Of a stretch of 64,000 nt of DNA, positions 1-8,704 are shown piece after piece; within the stretch, counting starts at the first letter, position 1, and each line of letters opens with the position of its first letter. Below the pieces are notes generated by a model, which worked only from the letters and a program-made list of their open reading frames with translations, ran no database searches and was not told where the DNA came from. The DNA is from Saccharothrix longispora (GTDB lineage: Bacteria; Actinomycetota; Actinomycetes; Mycobacteriales; Pseudonocardiaceae): the NCBI RefSeq assembly GCF_030852425.1, contig NZ_NSDM01000013.1, positions 248,001 through 312,000 of the forward strand, in the 5' to 3' direction. A program made the translations under genes and the position numbers.

Positions 1-1563
<1,563 letters not shown>

Positions 1564-1599
1564 AAAGGCGCCTCCAGGGCTACGGGCACACTCCGGCCG

Positions 1600-1803
1600 T
1601 TGCCCTCCCCCTCTGTCTTCTGCCCGGCGCCGGGCGCCTGAGAGCTTCACCCGGTCTTCTCGACCGGGCTTGCACCGTCGGCGGGGTCGGTTGCCCGACC
1701 CGCTTTCCAGAGGCGTCTCACCCGCGCGGTCCTTGCGCCTGAGAGGTTCCGGGGAGGATTTGCTCCTTCGGCGCCGAGACTGGCTCGGACTCTCCCGCGC
1801 GGG
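1600..1803 (-). promoter_or_regulatory. Tandem glycine riboswitch in the gcvP leader
   Basis: Read on the minus strand, two consecutive glycine aptamers are recognisable. The first begins with GGGAGAG, then GCCGAAGGAGCAA and CTCTCAGGCGCAAGGAC. The second has GTGAGACGCCTCTGG, a long GC-rich arm, GGTGCAAGCC and a second CTCTCAGGCG followed by CAGAGGGGGAG. This is the usual two-aptamer arrangement upstream of gcv genes. It sits 37-240 nt upstream of the gcvP ATG. Glycine-activated expression is inferred from the family; the switching mode is not shown by the sequence. Confidence 0.93.
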
Positions 1804-1970
1804 ATAAAGCGACTACCCGCGAATCGTACCCGGCGGCGGGGTGGGCGGTATCGCCGGCGCGACGTGGATCTCACCGGTTTGACCGCCGTCGAGGTGGGTA
1901 CCCGCACACCACGACCCGTGTGCCCACCGCACGGTGCTCGCGCGCGTCGCGAGACCCGGGCGACGGGCAT

Positions 1971-1990
1971 GCCGGGCGGGCTCGCCCGGC
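1971..1990 (-). terminator. Hairpin just after the MerR stop codon
   Basis: GCCGGGCG-GGCT-CGCCCGGC forms a perfect 8-bp stem with a 4-nt loop, starting 6 nt past the stop of the MerR gene. There is no T tract. It plausibly separates the MerR transcript from the riboswitch-controlled gcvP transcript. Confidence 0.5.
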
Positions 1991-1995
1991 GGCTG

Positions 1996-2562
1996 TCAGC
2001 CGATGGCGCGGGTGCGGCGGCGGCGGGACAGCTCGTCGTTGGACGGTTCCACGATCTCGGCGCCGTCGGCGCGTTCCGCGGGGAACTCGTGGATCGTGCC
2101 GCTGATCTCCCGCATGGCGCCGCTGACCGCGATGCCGAAGACGCCCTGGCCGCCTTGGAGCAGGTCGACGACCTCCTCCGGCGAGGTGCACTCGTAGACC
2201 GTGGTGCCGTCGCTGAACAGCGTGATGCGGGCCAGGTCCTGCACGCCGCGCCGGCGCAGGTGGTCGACGGCGACCCGGATGTTCTGGAGCGAGACCCCGG
2301 TGTCCAGGAGCCGCTTGACGACCTTGAGGACGAGGATGTCCTTGAACGAGTACAGCCGTTGGCTCCCCGAGCCGTGCGCACTCCTTATGGTCGGGTTCAC
2401 CAGGCCCGTGCGGGCCCAGTAGTCCAACTGGCGGTAGGTGATTCCCGCGATCTGGCACGCGGCGGGGCCGCGGTACCCGACGAGTTCGTCCGGCAGCGAG
2501 GAGTCCGGGAACAGTTCACCCTGTTCTCCGGTTCCCGCCCGGATGGGCGCTTCCTCGACCAC
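1996..2562 (-). CDS. MerR-family transcriptional regulator, Rv1830 (ResR/McdR)-like
   Basis: A 188-residue protein. Residues about 27-95 form a MerR winged helix (AGITYRQLDYWARTGLV, then GSQRLYSFKDI and an RLLDTGVSLQNIR helix). The C-terminal part has a regulatory domain without obvious ligand cysteines. Its position between gcvP and the BFN nuclease gene matches mycobacterial Rv1830, implicated in growth and division control. The GTG start at 2562 has GGGGAGG a few bases upstream. A perfect dyad (2709-2725) lies about 150 bp upstream and could be an autoregulatory site. Function beyond DNA binding is inferred from synteny. Confidence 0.85.
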   Translation of the reverse strand: MVEEAPIRAGTGEQGELFPDSSLPDELVGYRGPAACQIAGITYRQLDYWARTGLVNPTIRSAHGSGSQRLYSFKDILVLKVVKRLLDTGVSLQNIRVAVDHLRRRGVQDLARITLFSDGTTVYECTSPEEVVDLLQGGQGVFGIAVSGAMREISGTIHEFPAERADGAEIVEPSNDELSRRRRTRAIG

Positions 2563-2708
2563 GCCTGCCTCCCCTCGGTCCGGTCACGACGACCGGCGAC
2601 CAACGTGAAGCCGCCGCGGTGCCCGAATCACACCGTGGCAATTCACCTGAGCTCGACGGTAAGACCGCCTAGGGGGCAGGTCAACGCGACGCGCGGGGCG
2701 TGTCTCAG

Positions 2709-2725
2709 CTCAACCTCAGGTTGAG
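2709..2725. promoter_or_regulatory. Perfect dyad, candidate MerR operator
   Basis: CTCAACC-TCA-GGTTGAG is a perfect inverted repeat with 7-bp arms, in a lower-GC stretch upstream of the resR-like MerR gene. The size and symmetry suit a MerR-family dimer site. Assignment to this regulator is inference. Confidence 0.4.
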
Positions 2726-3194
2726 ATTGAGAGATCCGTCCGTCGTAAGCCATTCGGGCGACGTTTAGTGATCGTTTAGCAGAGAAACGCTGACGTTGTG
2801 TAATCCAATGGTGTGACACCAATGGGTGGTGCGGAGGGTTGATCCACAACTCACCGCACACGCTCACGAGGGACTCGTCCCGGCGCGGAGCCGGCGGTCC
2901 GCCCCCTCGCAGGTGTCCCCCGCCCGGCCGGTGGGATGAACGCGGACGGTTGGTCGCGCGCGGGACGACGAGCGCGGAACCCGGTGGCGTGCCGGCCAGG
3001 CGCCGCCACGAACGACAGATCGCCGATCGGTCGGCGATCGACCGGCGCTCGTGCCGGGCGCCGAATGCCGGGTCGCCCCACGCGCCGGGTCGTCCGCTCC
3101 GGGGTTCCGGGCGACACGGGACACCACGGCGGCAGTTGTCCACAGGCGACCACTCGACGGCCACCTGGTGTCGGTGGCGACCGGCAGAATCAAA

Positions 3195-3222
3195 GCAGGG
3201 GTCCCCTGGAGGGGACCCCTGC
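3195..3222 (-). terminator. Intrinsic terminator after the BFN nuclease gene
   Basis: A perfect 12-bp stem (GCAGGGGTCCCC) with loop TGGA, followed on the minus strand by TTTGATT. It lies about 100 nt beyond the stop at 3326. Confidence 0.75.
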
Positions 3223-3325
3223 GAAGCGTTCCGAACTGTTGTTCCGCGAGTGGCGGACCACCATCCGCGCAGCACCGTCCGGGAAGACCTGCGCGTCCAC
3301 CGGAACGGCCCGCGGTCGTCCGGGC

Positions 3326-3799
3326 TCAGGTGTCGGCGCCCCGGAAGTCCTCCGGCGAGATCGAGTCCAGGAACTCCCGGAACTTCTCGACCTCGTCCTC
3401 CTGCTCGTCGGGGATGATCAGGCCCGCCTCGGCGAGCACGGATTCCTCCGCGTGGATCGGCACGCCGATCCGCAGGGCCAGCGCCACCGAGTCGCTGGGG
3501 CGGGCGGAGACGCGCACGTCGCCGTCGAACACCAACTCCGCGAAGTACGTGCCCTCTTGCAGGTCGGTGATCCGGACTTGTTCGAGCTGCCTGCCGAGGG
3601 CGCCGATGACGTCCTTGAGCAGGTCGTGCGTCAACGGCCGGGCGGGCCGGACACCCTGCTGCTCCAGTGCGATGGCGGTGGCCTCGACCGATCCGATCCA
3701 GATCGGCAGGTACCGCTCGCCCTCGGTTTCGCGCAGCAGCAGGATCGGCTGGTTGGCGGGCAGTTCCACCCGCACACCGACGACGCGCATCTCGCTCAT
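3326..3799 (-). CDS. Bifunctional nuclease (BFN/DUF151) family protein
   Basis: A 157-residue protein spanning one BFN domain, with the family landmarks LPIWIGSVEATAIALE (about residues 31-46), RPLTHDLL and the RPSDSVALALR segment. Members of this family have reported DNase/RNase activity; here that is by homology only. It corresponds to Rv1829 in the mycobacterial order between the two MerR genes. The start at 3799 (ATG) has a GGGAGGCGAGA-like Shine-Dalgarno region. The acidic C-terminus (DEQEDEVEKF) is typical. A strong terminator follows the gene. Confidence 0.9.
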   Translation of the reverse strand: MSEMRVVGVRVELPANQPILLLRETEGERYLPIWIGSVEATAIALEQQGVRPARPLTHDLLKDVIGALGRQLEQVRITDLQEGTYFAELVFDGDVRVSARPSDSVALALRIGVPIHAEESVLAEAGLIIPDEQEDEVEKFREFLDSISPEDFRGADT

Positions 3800-3941
3800 C
3801 GGGTCTCGCCTCCCTCAGCGCGCTGAATTCCTGGCGTCCCCGCTACCAACGAGAATGCCCCACGTACGGATTCGACGCTACCCGCCAAGCGGGCTCCGTG
3901 CGCAACCGCCCGACCCGCGCGCATCACGATGCGACACGTGT

Positions 3942-4580
3942 TCACCTGGGCGAAACGCGTCCACCTGCGACGTCCCGCAATCCCGTCTTCACCAGGAGTG
4001 TGTGCAGCGTTACCGAAAGCGCCGTGACGTCGTCCACCCGACCCTGCCGCGCGGCGGTCACGACGACGTCCGCGGCGGCCCGGAACGGGCGCAGTCGGCG
4101 CACGTCGAGGCCGTGGTCGGCCAACGCGCGCACGGTCGAGGCGATCTGCACCGCGTCGTGGTCGTAGGAACCGCCGGGCGACGGCGTGACGAGGCCGTGC
4201 TGCTCCAGGTCGGCCAGCACGTCGGGGCTGATGCCGGCGCGTGCGAGCAGCTCGTCGCGGGTGACCCGGTGCACCCTGGGCGGACCACCGGCGGGGCAGC
4301 CGGGACCGCCGTCGGGCGAGCTCGCGTCGGCGGCGTCCAACTGCTCCCGGATCACCCGCAACGGCAGGTAGCGGTCGCGCTGGGCGGTCAGGACGTACCG
4401 CAGCCGCTCGACGTCCGCCGAGCTGAACTGCCGGTACCCGGAGGCGGTGCGCGCCGGGCGGACCAACCCCTCCGCTTCCAGGAAGCGGATCTTGGAGATG
4501 GTGACGTCGGGGAAGTCGGCCCGGAGCAGCGCCAGCACGGCTCCGATGCCCGACCCCCCGCGTGGCCGCCCGGCCGTCAC
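3942..4580 (-). CDS. ftsR: MerR-family regulator, FtsR/Rv1828-like
   Basis: A 212-residue protein with a MerR-like winged helix near the N-terminus (TISKIRFLEAEGLV, then TASGYRQFSSADVERLRYVL, residues about 26-66). A linker and a second helical domain (residues about 104-165) follow. Immediately downstream of garA, it matches Rv1828 and corynebacterial FtsR, an activator of ftsZ. Initiation is at GTG 4580, 13 nt after the garA stop, so the two are probably cotranscribed. No strong Shine-Dalgarno is visible. The division role is inferred from orthology. Confidence 0.88.
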   Translation of the reverse strand: MTAGRPRGGSGIGAVLALLRADFPDVTISKIRFLEAEGLVRPARTASGYRQFSSADVERLRYVLTAQRDRYLPLRVIREQLDAADASSPDGGPGCPAGGPPRVHRVTRDELLARAGISPDVLADLEQHGLVTPSPGGSYDHDAVQIASTVRALADHGLDVRRLRPFRAAADVVVTAARQGRVDDVTALSVTLHTLLVKTGLRDVAGGRVSPR

Positions 4581-4593
4581 CGGACCACCATCG

Positions 4594-5055
4594 TCAGGCC
4601 CCCTGGCCCCCGGCGCCCGGACCGGTCAGGAACACCAGGCGGAACTTGCCGATCTGCACCTCGTCGCCGTTGGCCAGGACGGCCTGGTCGACGGGCTCGC
4701 GGTTGACGTAGGTGCCGTTGAGGCTGCCCACGTCGATCACCACGAACTCGCCGCCCTCGCGGCGGAACTCGGCGTGCCGGCGGGACACCGTCACGTCGTC
4801 GAGGAAGATGTCGCTGTCGGGGTGCCGACCCGCGCTCGTCGTGTCGCGGTCCAGCAGGAACCTGGACCCCGCGTTCGGACCGCGCTTGACCACCAGCAGG
4901 GCGGACCCGGCGGGCAGCGCGTCGACACCGGCGACGGCCGGCTCCTGGGCGGGCGCTTCGGCGCCCTCGACCTCGGCGAGGAAGTCGGCCCGGAAAACGG
5001 AGGTCCGCTCCGGGGACTGCTCGGGCGGGACGCCTGGCCCGTCGTTCGTGCTCAC
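4594..5055 (-). CDS. garA: FHA-domain regulator of 2-oxoglutarate metabolism, GarA/OdhI family
   Basis: A 153-residue protein. The FHA domain covers about residues 60-145, with canonical AGRHPDSDIFLDD, VSRRHAEF and GSLNGTYVN. GarA/OdhI inhibits 2-oxoglutarate dehydrogenase and controls glutamate metabolism until phosphorylated by Ser/Thr kinases on an N-terminal ETTS motif. Here that motif reads ERTSVFRADF (residues 16-25). The second threonine (T18, PknB-type site) is kept, but the first, the PknG site in mycobacteria, is arginine. The GTG at 5055 was chosen over longer starts because AGGAGGAG lies about 9 nt upstream and the length then fits the family. Cotranscribed with the ftsR-like gene downstream. 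Confidence 0.95.
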   Translation of the reverse strand: MSTNDGPGVPPEQSPERTSVFRADFLAEVEGAEAPAQEPAVAGVDALPAGSALLVVKRGPNAGSRFLLDRDTTSAGRHPDSDIFLDDVTVSRRHAEFRREGGEFVVIDVGSLNGTYVNREPVDQAVLANGDEVQIGKFRLVFLTGPGAGGQGA

Positions 5056-5168
5056 CTGAGCTCTCCTCCTGCTGCTGGAAGCGTCGAGTTCGTTAGAACC
5101 TACCGTGCCGGAACCCGTGTCCGAGGAGCGGCTCCCCCACCGACCGAAGAGCCGCCGGAAGATCGACG

Positions 5169-5552
5169 TCACTCCGATGCCGCCAACTCCTGGTACGCGG
5201 CGGCGTCGAGCAGGTCGTCGACCGCCGCCGGGTCCTCCAGCCGGAGCTCCACCATCCACCCCTCACCGTACGGGTCGGAGTTCACCAGGTCGGGCTGCTG
5301 GTCCAGGGAGTCGTTGCGCGCGACGACCTCGCCGGCGAGCGGCGCGTAGATGTCGGACACGCTCTTCGTCGACTCGACCTCGCCGAGGGTCTGACCCGCG
5401 CCGACCTGCTCGCCGAGCTCCGGGAGCTGCACGAACACGACGTCGCCGAGTTGCTCCTGGGCGTAGTCCGTGATGCCGACGCGCACGGTGTCCTCACCGG
5501 TGCGCAGCACCCACTCATGTTCCTCGGTGTACTTGAGCTCCTCGGGAATCAC
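5169..5552 (-). CDS. gcvH: Glycine cleavage system H protein
   Basis: A 127-residue lipoyl carrier of the glycine cleavage complex. The lipoylation site is Lys63 in GEVESTKSVSDIYAP, and the PYGEGWMVEL segment near the C-terminus is conserved. I chose the GTG at 5552 rather than an in-frame ATG at 5570 because AAGGAG (5562-5567) overlaps the longer version and is spaced 9 nt from the GTG. The resulting length matches the family. It sits upstream of garA with about 110 bp between them, as in mycobacteria. The P-protein gene is further downstream on the same strand under riboswitch control; this gene shows no riboswitch of its own. Confidence 0.95.
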   Translation of the reverse strand: MIPEELKYTEEHEWVLRTGEDTVRVGITDYAQEQLGDVVFVQLPELGEQVGAGQTLGEVESTKSVSDIYAPLAGEVVARNDSLDQQPDLVNSDPYGEGWMVELRLEDPAAVDDLLDAAAYQELAASE

Positions 5553-5609
5553 CGCGGCGCGCTCCTTCATGACGGTGGATCTTCGGTGCCGGATCTTCCC
5601 ATGTCGCGT

Positions 5610-6197
5610 TCAGGCGGGCGCGACCCCCGGCCGCCGGCGCATCGCGAGGGTGAACTGGTAGACGTACAGGGCGCCGGACCAGAGGTACAGGGCGGCGCCC
5701 CAGGCCATGAAGGCGCAGGCGATCGGCAGGGCGATCCGGGCCGCGGTGGACGTGCCCTGGGCGAGCAGCAGCATGGGGAACGCGTAGAGCAGGTTGAACG
5801 TGGCCGCCTTGCCCAGGTAGTTGACGTCGAACGGCCCGTAGCCGCGGGCGCGCAGCACGGGCAGGCAGGCGCCGACGAGGATCTCGCGGCCCGCCAGGAG
5901 CGCGACGAGCCACCACGGCACGATGTCGCGCACGACGAACGCGATGAGCGTGGCGAGGATGTAGAGGCGGTCGGCGGCGGGGTCGAGGAGCGTGCCGAGC
6001 CTGCTGGTCTGGTCGAGCCAGCGCGCGATCTTGCCGTCGAGCCAGTCGGACAGGCCCGCGGCGACGAGGACGACGACCGCCCAGCCGTCGGCCCGCGGAC
6101 CCAGCAGGAGGTAGAGGAAGAGGGGCACACCGAGCAGCCGCAGCACGCTGAGCGCGTTCGGGATGGTCAGCAGCCGGTCGGCGGGGTCTTGCGGCAC
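5610..6197 (-). CDS. CDP-alcohol phosphatidyltransferase family membrane enzyme (PgsA-like)
   Basis: A 195-residue integral membrane protein with the CDP-alcohol phosphotransferase signature DG-x2-AR-x8-G-x3-D-x3-D at about residues 54-76. It has roughly four to six hydrophobic segments. The family transfers a phosphatidyl group from CDP-diacylglycerol to an alcohol; the position next to gcvH and garA mirrors Rv1822 (annotated pgsA2). The acceptor alcohol cannot be told from the sequence. The gcvH start lies 57 bp downstream, so they may share a transcript. Confidence 0.9.
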   Translation of the reverse strand: MPQDPADRLLTIPNALSVLRLLGVPLFLYLLLGPRADGWAVVVLVAAGLSDWLDGKIARWLDQTSRLGTLLDPAADRLYILATLIAFVVRDIVPWWLVALLAGREILVGACLPVLRARGYGPFDVNYLGKAATFNLLYAFPMLLLAQGTSTAARIALPIACAFMAWGAALYLWSGALYVYQFTLAMRRRPGVAPA

Positions 6198-6246
6198 GGC
6201 CTGGACTCTAGTGCCGCCGGGCGGTCGCGGGCGTCATACCGCGGGC

Positions 6247-6273
6247 CGACCGCCCGGTCGTGCCGGGCGGTCG
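6247..6273 (-). terminator. Intrinsic terminator between the small gene and pgsA-like gene
   Basis: CGACCGCCCGG, loop TCGTG, CCGGGCGGTCG: an 11-bp perfect stem. A third copy of CCGGGCGGTCG about 30 bp away (about 6218-6228) allows an alternative hairpin. Confidence 0.6.
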
Positions 6274-6287
6274 CCGTCGGATCACGG

Positions 6288-6527
6288 TCAGTGGTGGCGG
6301 GTGCGGCTCCACCCGCGGCGCTGGAGTTCGTCACCGCTGAGCGCCTGCGGGCGGCCCCGGTCGTCGACGCCGACCCAGCGGGCGCGGAAACCTTCGAGCA
6401 CGTAGGCGTGGCCCTTGCTCCAGACCACGCTGCAGGGAGCCGTCGGCAGCGGTCCGGCGCCGTGGGAACCGGCGCGGGCCGCCCTGGGCTTCGCGGGCTC
6501 GGTCTCGGTCCCCGTGCTGGTGCTCAT
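6288..6527 (-). CDS. Small uncharacterised protein (79 aa)
   Basis: The first 30 residues are low-complexity and Thr/Ala/Pro-rich; a compact C-terminal part reads SVVWSKGHAYVLEGFRARWVG and ends with basic residues and two histidines. The ATG at 6527 is preceded by GGAGGGAATTCAC, a strong Shine-Dalgarno at good spacing, which is the main evidence for a real gene. No family is recognised. A terminator follows. Confidence 0.65.
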   Translation of the reverse strand: MSTSTGTETEPAKPRAARAGSHGAGPLPTAPCSVVWSKGHAYVLEGFRARWVGVDDRGRPQALSGDELQRRGWSRTRHH

Positions 6528-6948
6528 GTGAATTCCCTCCACCGGGGTTGTCGTCCACGGCTCTCGCGGCGTTATCCCCGTCACTCGATTCTGGGTGCCC
6601 CGCCGTGGAACCCGAAACCCGTTCTCGTGCTGTCTCGCCCACCGGGCGGTTCGGATCGCCGAGTTGCGCGGAACCCTTACCCCCGGGTGTAGCCGGCCCG
6701 ACCGCAATCGAACCGTTCACCGTCCGTCACCCACCGCACACCGAAAAGCGCACTACACTGGGGCCGACAAGCCGCTGCGGGCTCGCTTGTGGTGTTCCCA
6801 CGGGCTCCGTACGGTGGTGGCCGCAGCGGTTGAGCCCACAGCCGCGCCGGGGAGTCCGGCCGGCGGACGCGCGTCCCGCTGCGCAGCAGCCCTGTGCGTC
6901 GGGCGCTCCCGGGCTCCGATCAGCTGTCCAGGTGAAGAGGAGACCCTC
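6528..6948. other. Intergenic region upstream of the STAS gene
   Basis: No gene is supported in these 421 bp. A possible -10 box TACACT is at 6754-6759 on the plus strand; I could not pair it with a good -35. The first bases carry the Shine-Dalgarno of the divergent small gene. Confidence 0.5.
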
Positions 6949-7368
6949 GTGACGGTTCAGGACCCGAACGTCGTGGCGACGGCCGGAGCCGAGTCCGCCG
7001 CGTCCAGCAACCCCCGCGCCGGGCAGGTCGGGCTCACCGTCCGGCAGGCGGGCGCGGGTGCCACCGTGGTCGGGGTGAGCGGGGAGATCGACATGCTCAC
7101 CGCACCGCAGTTGCGCGCCGAGGTGCTCCGGCACCTCGCGGCGGGCACCACGCTCGTGCTCGACCTGTCCGGGGTGAGCTTCCTGGGGTCCGCCGGGCTG
7201 GCGGTCCTGGTGGAGGCGGCGCAGCACGGCAAGCGCCGGGACGCCGCGTTCCGCGTCGTCGCCGTCGCGCGCGCCGTCACCCGACCGCTGGCCGCCACCG
7301 GTCTGGGCGAGGTGTTCAGCGTGTTCGAGTCGGTCGAGCAGGCGCTGGGGGCCGACGAGGCCCGTTGA
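6949..7368 (+). CDS. STAS-domain anti-anti-sigma factor
   Basis: A 139-residue RsbV/SpoIIAA-type protein. The STAS domain spans about residues 25-130, with the strand GEIDMLTAPQLRAE and the phospho-acceptor loop DLSGVSFLGSAGLAVL, where the serine before AGL is the expected phosphorylation site. Such proteins, when unphosphorylated, bind the kinase/anti-sigma factor and free SigF/SigB-type sigma factors. The GTG at 6949 has GAGGAG 7 nt upstream; a long upstream open frame is ignored. It converges with the ATPase-STAS gene and is 0.9 kb from rsbW-sigF. Confidence 0.92.
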   Translation: MTVQDPNVVATAGAESAASSNPRAGQVGLTVRQAGAGATVVGVSGEIDMLTAPQLRAEVLRHLAAGTTLVLDLSGVSFLGSAGLAVLVEAAQHGKRRDAAFRVVAVARAVTRPLAATGLGEVFSVFESVEQALGADEAR

Positions 7369-7394
7369 GCCCGAGGACCGACGCGCCGGGAGCC

Positions 7395-8165
7395 CTAGGG
7401 GTGGTGCGGCACGACGTCCACGACCCGGTCCACGCCCGCCGCGACGAGAGCGCGGCGGGCGTGGCCGTCTTCGGGCGCGCGCACGACGACCCGGTTGCCC
7501 GCCGCCGCGGCGGCCTCGGCGACCGGGCGCAGGCTGCGGATCAGGCCCTCGGCGCGCGAGCCGAGCGCGCGCAGGTCGACCACGACGGGCACGCTGCCGC
7601 CCCGCGCGGCGGCGAGGATGCGCCTGCGCACGGCCGGCGCGAACTGGGCGGGCACGTCGCCCCGCACGACGACCTCCACCCAGCCCTCGCGCTCGGTGAC
7701 CACCACCGGTTCGCGGGGCGCCGACGTGTAGGTCCCGCGCGCGGTGCGGCCGGGTGTCATGCGCAGGGTCACGGTGGTGCCGGTCGGTTGGCGGTCGATC
7801 AGCACGTCGTCGACGTTCTCGTGCATGAGCAGCAGCCCACGCCCGCGCGTGGTCAGGGCGGCGGGTGGCACGCGCCACGTGCCGTAGTCCGCCACCACGA
7901 CGCGCACGCCGCCGTCGGGCCGGCTGTCGGCCTCGATGTGCACCACCCCGTCCTCACCGGGCGGGTAGGCGTGCTCCACGGCGTTGCTGGCGGCCTCGTT
8001 CACCGCGATGAGCAGGTCGTAGCGGTCGTCCTCGGTGAGCCCGGAGGTCGCCAGCCAGCTGTCGAGTCGTGCACGGACCGCCGCGAGCTGAGCCGGCTGT
8101 GCCGGGAACTCCACTCCCCAGTGGTGGTCCGCGAGTTGATCGGTCAAGGGCCCTCCCCGTCGCAC
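7395..8165 (-). CDS. RsbW-type HATPase fused to a C-terminal STAS-like domain
   Basis: A 256-residue protein. Residues about 15-140 are a GHKL ATPase of the anti-sigma kinase class (N box DLLIAVNEAASNAVEHAYPP, G1 DYGTWR, G2 TRGRGLLLM). After a linker, residues about 150-250 look like a STAS fold (VVRGDVPAQ, then VPVVVDLRALGSRAEGLIR), but the usual phospho-serine loop is altered (ALGSRAEG). Joining a kinase and its usual substrate fold in one chain is unusual. GTG 8165 and TTG 8147 both have a GGGGAGG-type site; I list the longer form. Divergent from rsbW-sigF. Confidence 0.82.
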   Translation of the reverse strand: MRRGGPLTDQLADHHWGVEFPAQPAQLAAVRARLDSWLATSGLTEDDRYDLLIAVNEAASNAVEHAYPPGEDGVVHIEADSRPDGGVRVVVADYGTWRVPPAALTTRGRGLLLMHENVDDVLIDRQPTGTTVTLRMTPGRTARGTYTSAPREPVVVTEREGWVEVVVRGDVPAQFAPAVRRRILAAARGGSVPVVVDLRALGSRAEGLIRSLRPVAEAAAAAGNRVVVRAPEDGHARRALVAAGVDRVVDVVPHHP

Positions 8166-8199
8166 CTGTCAGTCTTCCCTCCCCGCGTGTCCGCTACAC

Positions 8200-8225
8200 G
8201 TGTGAGCGACGATCAGTTCGGGTAT
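8200..8225 (+). promoter_or_regulatory. SigF/SigB-type promoter of rsbW-sigF
   Basis: GTGT (8200-8203), a 16-bp spacer and GGGTAT (8220-8225) match the actinobacterial SigF consensus GTTT/GTGT-N15-17-GGGTAT. The -10 box overlaps a perfect 12-bp palindrome GGTATCGATACC (8221-8232). It lies about 40 bp before the rsbW start and implies autoregulation. Confidence 0.75.
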
Positions 8226-8266
8226 CGATACCGTCAGCACCACAACGAGACAGAACGGACGACGAG

Positions 8267-8704
8267 GTGAGCGTGTCGCACACTGAGCCGCAGAGCGGCG
8301 AGTCGGAAAGCGCCCTGGCCGGGGTTGAGCTGCGGATGGCGGCTGAGCCTACGCAGTTGTCGATCGTCCGGGCGGTGGCCGCCGACATCGCCATGCGCCA
8401 GGACTTCGACCTGGACTCCATCGAGGACCTGAAGCTGGCGGTGGACGAGGCGTGCTCCACCCTCATCTCACTGGCCACGCCGGGGGCGGTGCTGATCGCC
8501 CAGTTCGTGGTGGTGGACGGGTCCGTGCAGGTTTCCACGAAGGTGGGTTCGCAGCGGTCCGCCCCCCCGGATCGGGAGAGTTTCGGCTGGCGCGTCCTCA
8601 GCGCCCTGGTCGACTCGGTGACCACGTGGGTCGCGCCACAGGCCGACGCGTACGAGGTGCACATCGACCTGGTCAAGCGGTCGCTGGGGACGGTGGATGC
8701 GTGA
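8267..8704 (+). CDS. rsbW: Anti-sigma factor / serine kinase, RsbW family (first copy)
   Basis: A 145-residue protein related to UsfX/RsbW: VELRMAAEPTQLSIVRAVAA at the start and the N-box-like LKLAVDEACSTL. The later ATP-lid motifs are weak, as in many actinobacterial RsbW homologues. It should hold SigF inactive until displaced by a STAS partner. Starts at 8267 (GTG) or 8273 (GTG) are both possible; neither has a perfect Shine-Dalgarno. The stop overlaps the sigF start by GTGA, so the pair is translationally coupled. Confidence 0.88.
   Translation: MSVSHTEPQSGESESALAGVELRMAAEPTQLSIVRAVAADIAMRQDFDLDSIEDLKLAVDEACSTLISLATPGAVLIAQFVVVDGSVQVSTKVGSQRSAPPDRESFGWRVLSALVDSVTTWVAPQADAYEVHIDLVKRSLGTVDA

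Larger units (their letters stand above)
2563..3325. other. 763-bp intergenic region upstream of the MerR gene
   Basis: I see no convincing gene here; the open frames on both strands have arginine/proline-rich compositions typical of antisense GC-rich DNA. Positions 2640-2830 are less GC-rich and probably carry the MerR promoter and regulatory sites: the dyad at 2709-2725, a TGGTGT-G-ACACCA dyad at 2809-2821 and direct repeats of CCAATGG around it. At 3018-3039 there is a 9-bp inverted repeat (GATCGCCGA, loop TCGG). A terminator for the upstream gene is at 3195-3222. Confidence 0.6.

Noticed and set aside
2864-3193. Possible 109-codon minus-strand gene in the gap before the MerR gene
   Set aside because: No ribosome-binding site, Arg/Pro/Ser-rich product, and a terminator lies right at its start.
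5553-5570. ATG at 5570 as the gcvH start
   Set aside because: It would place the Shine-Dalgarno AAGGAG inside the coding region; GTG 5552 is correctly spaced.
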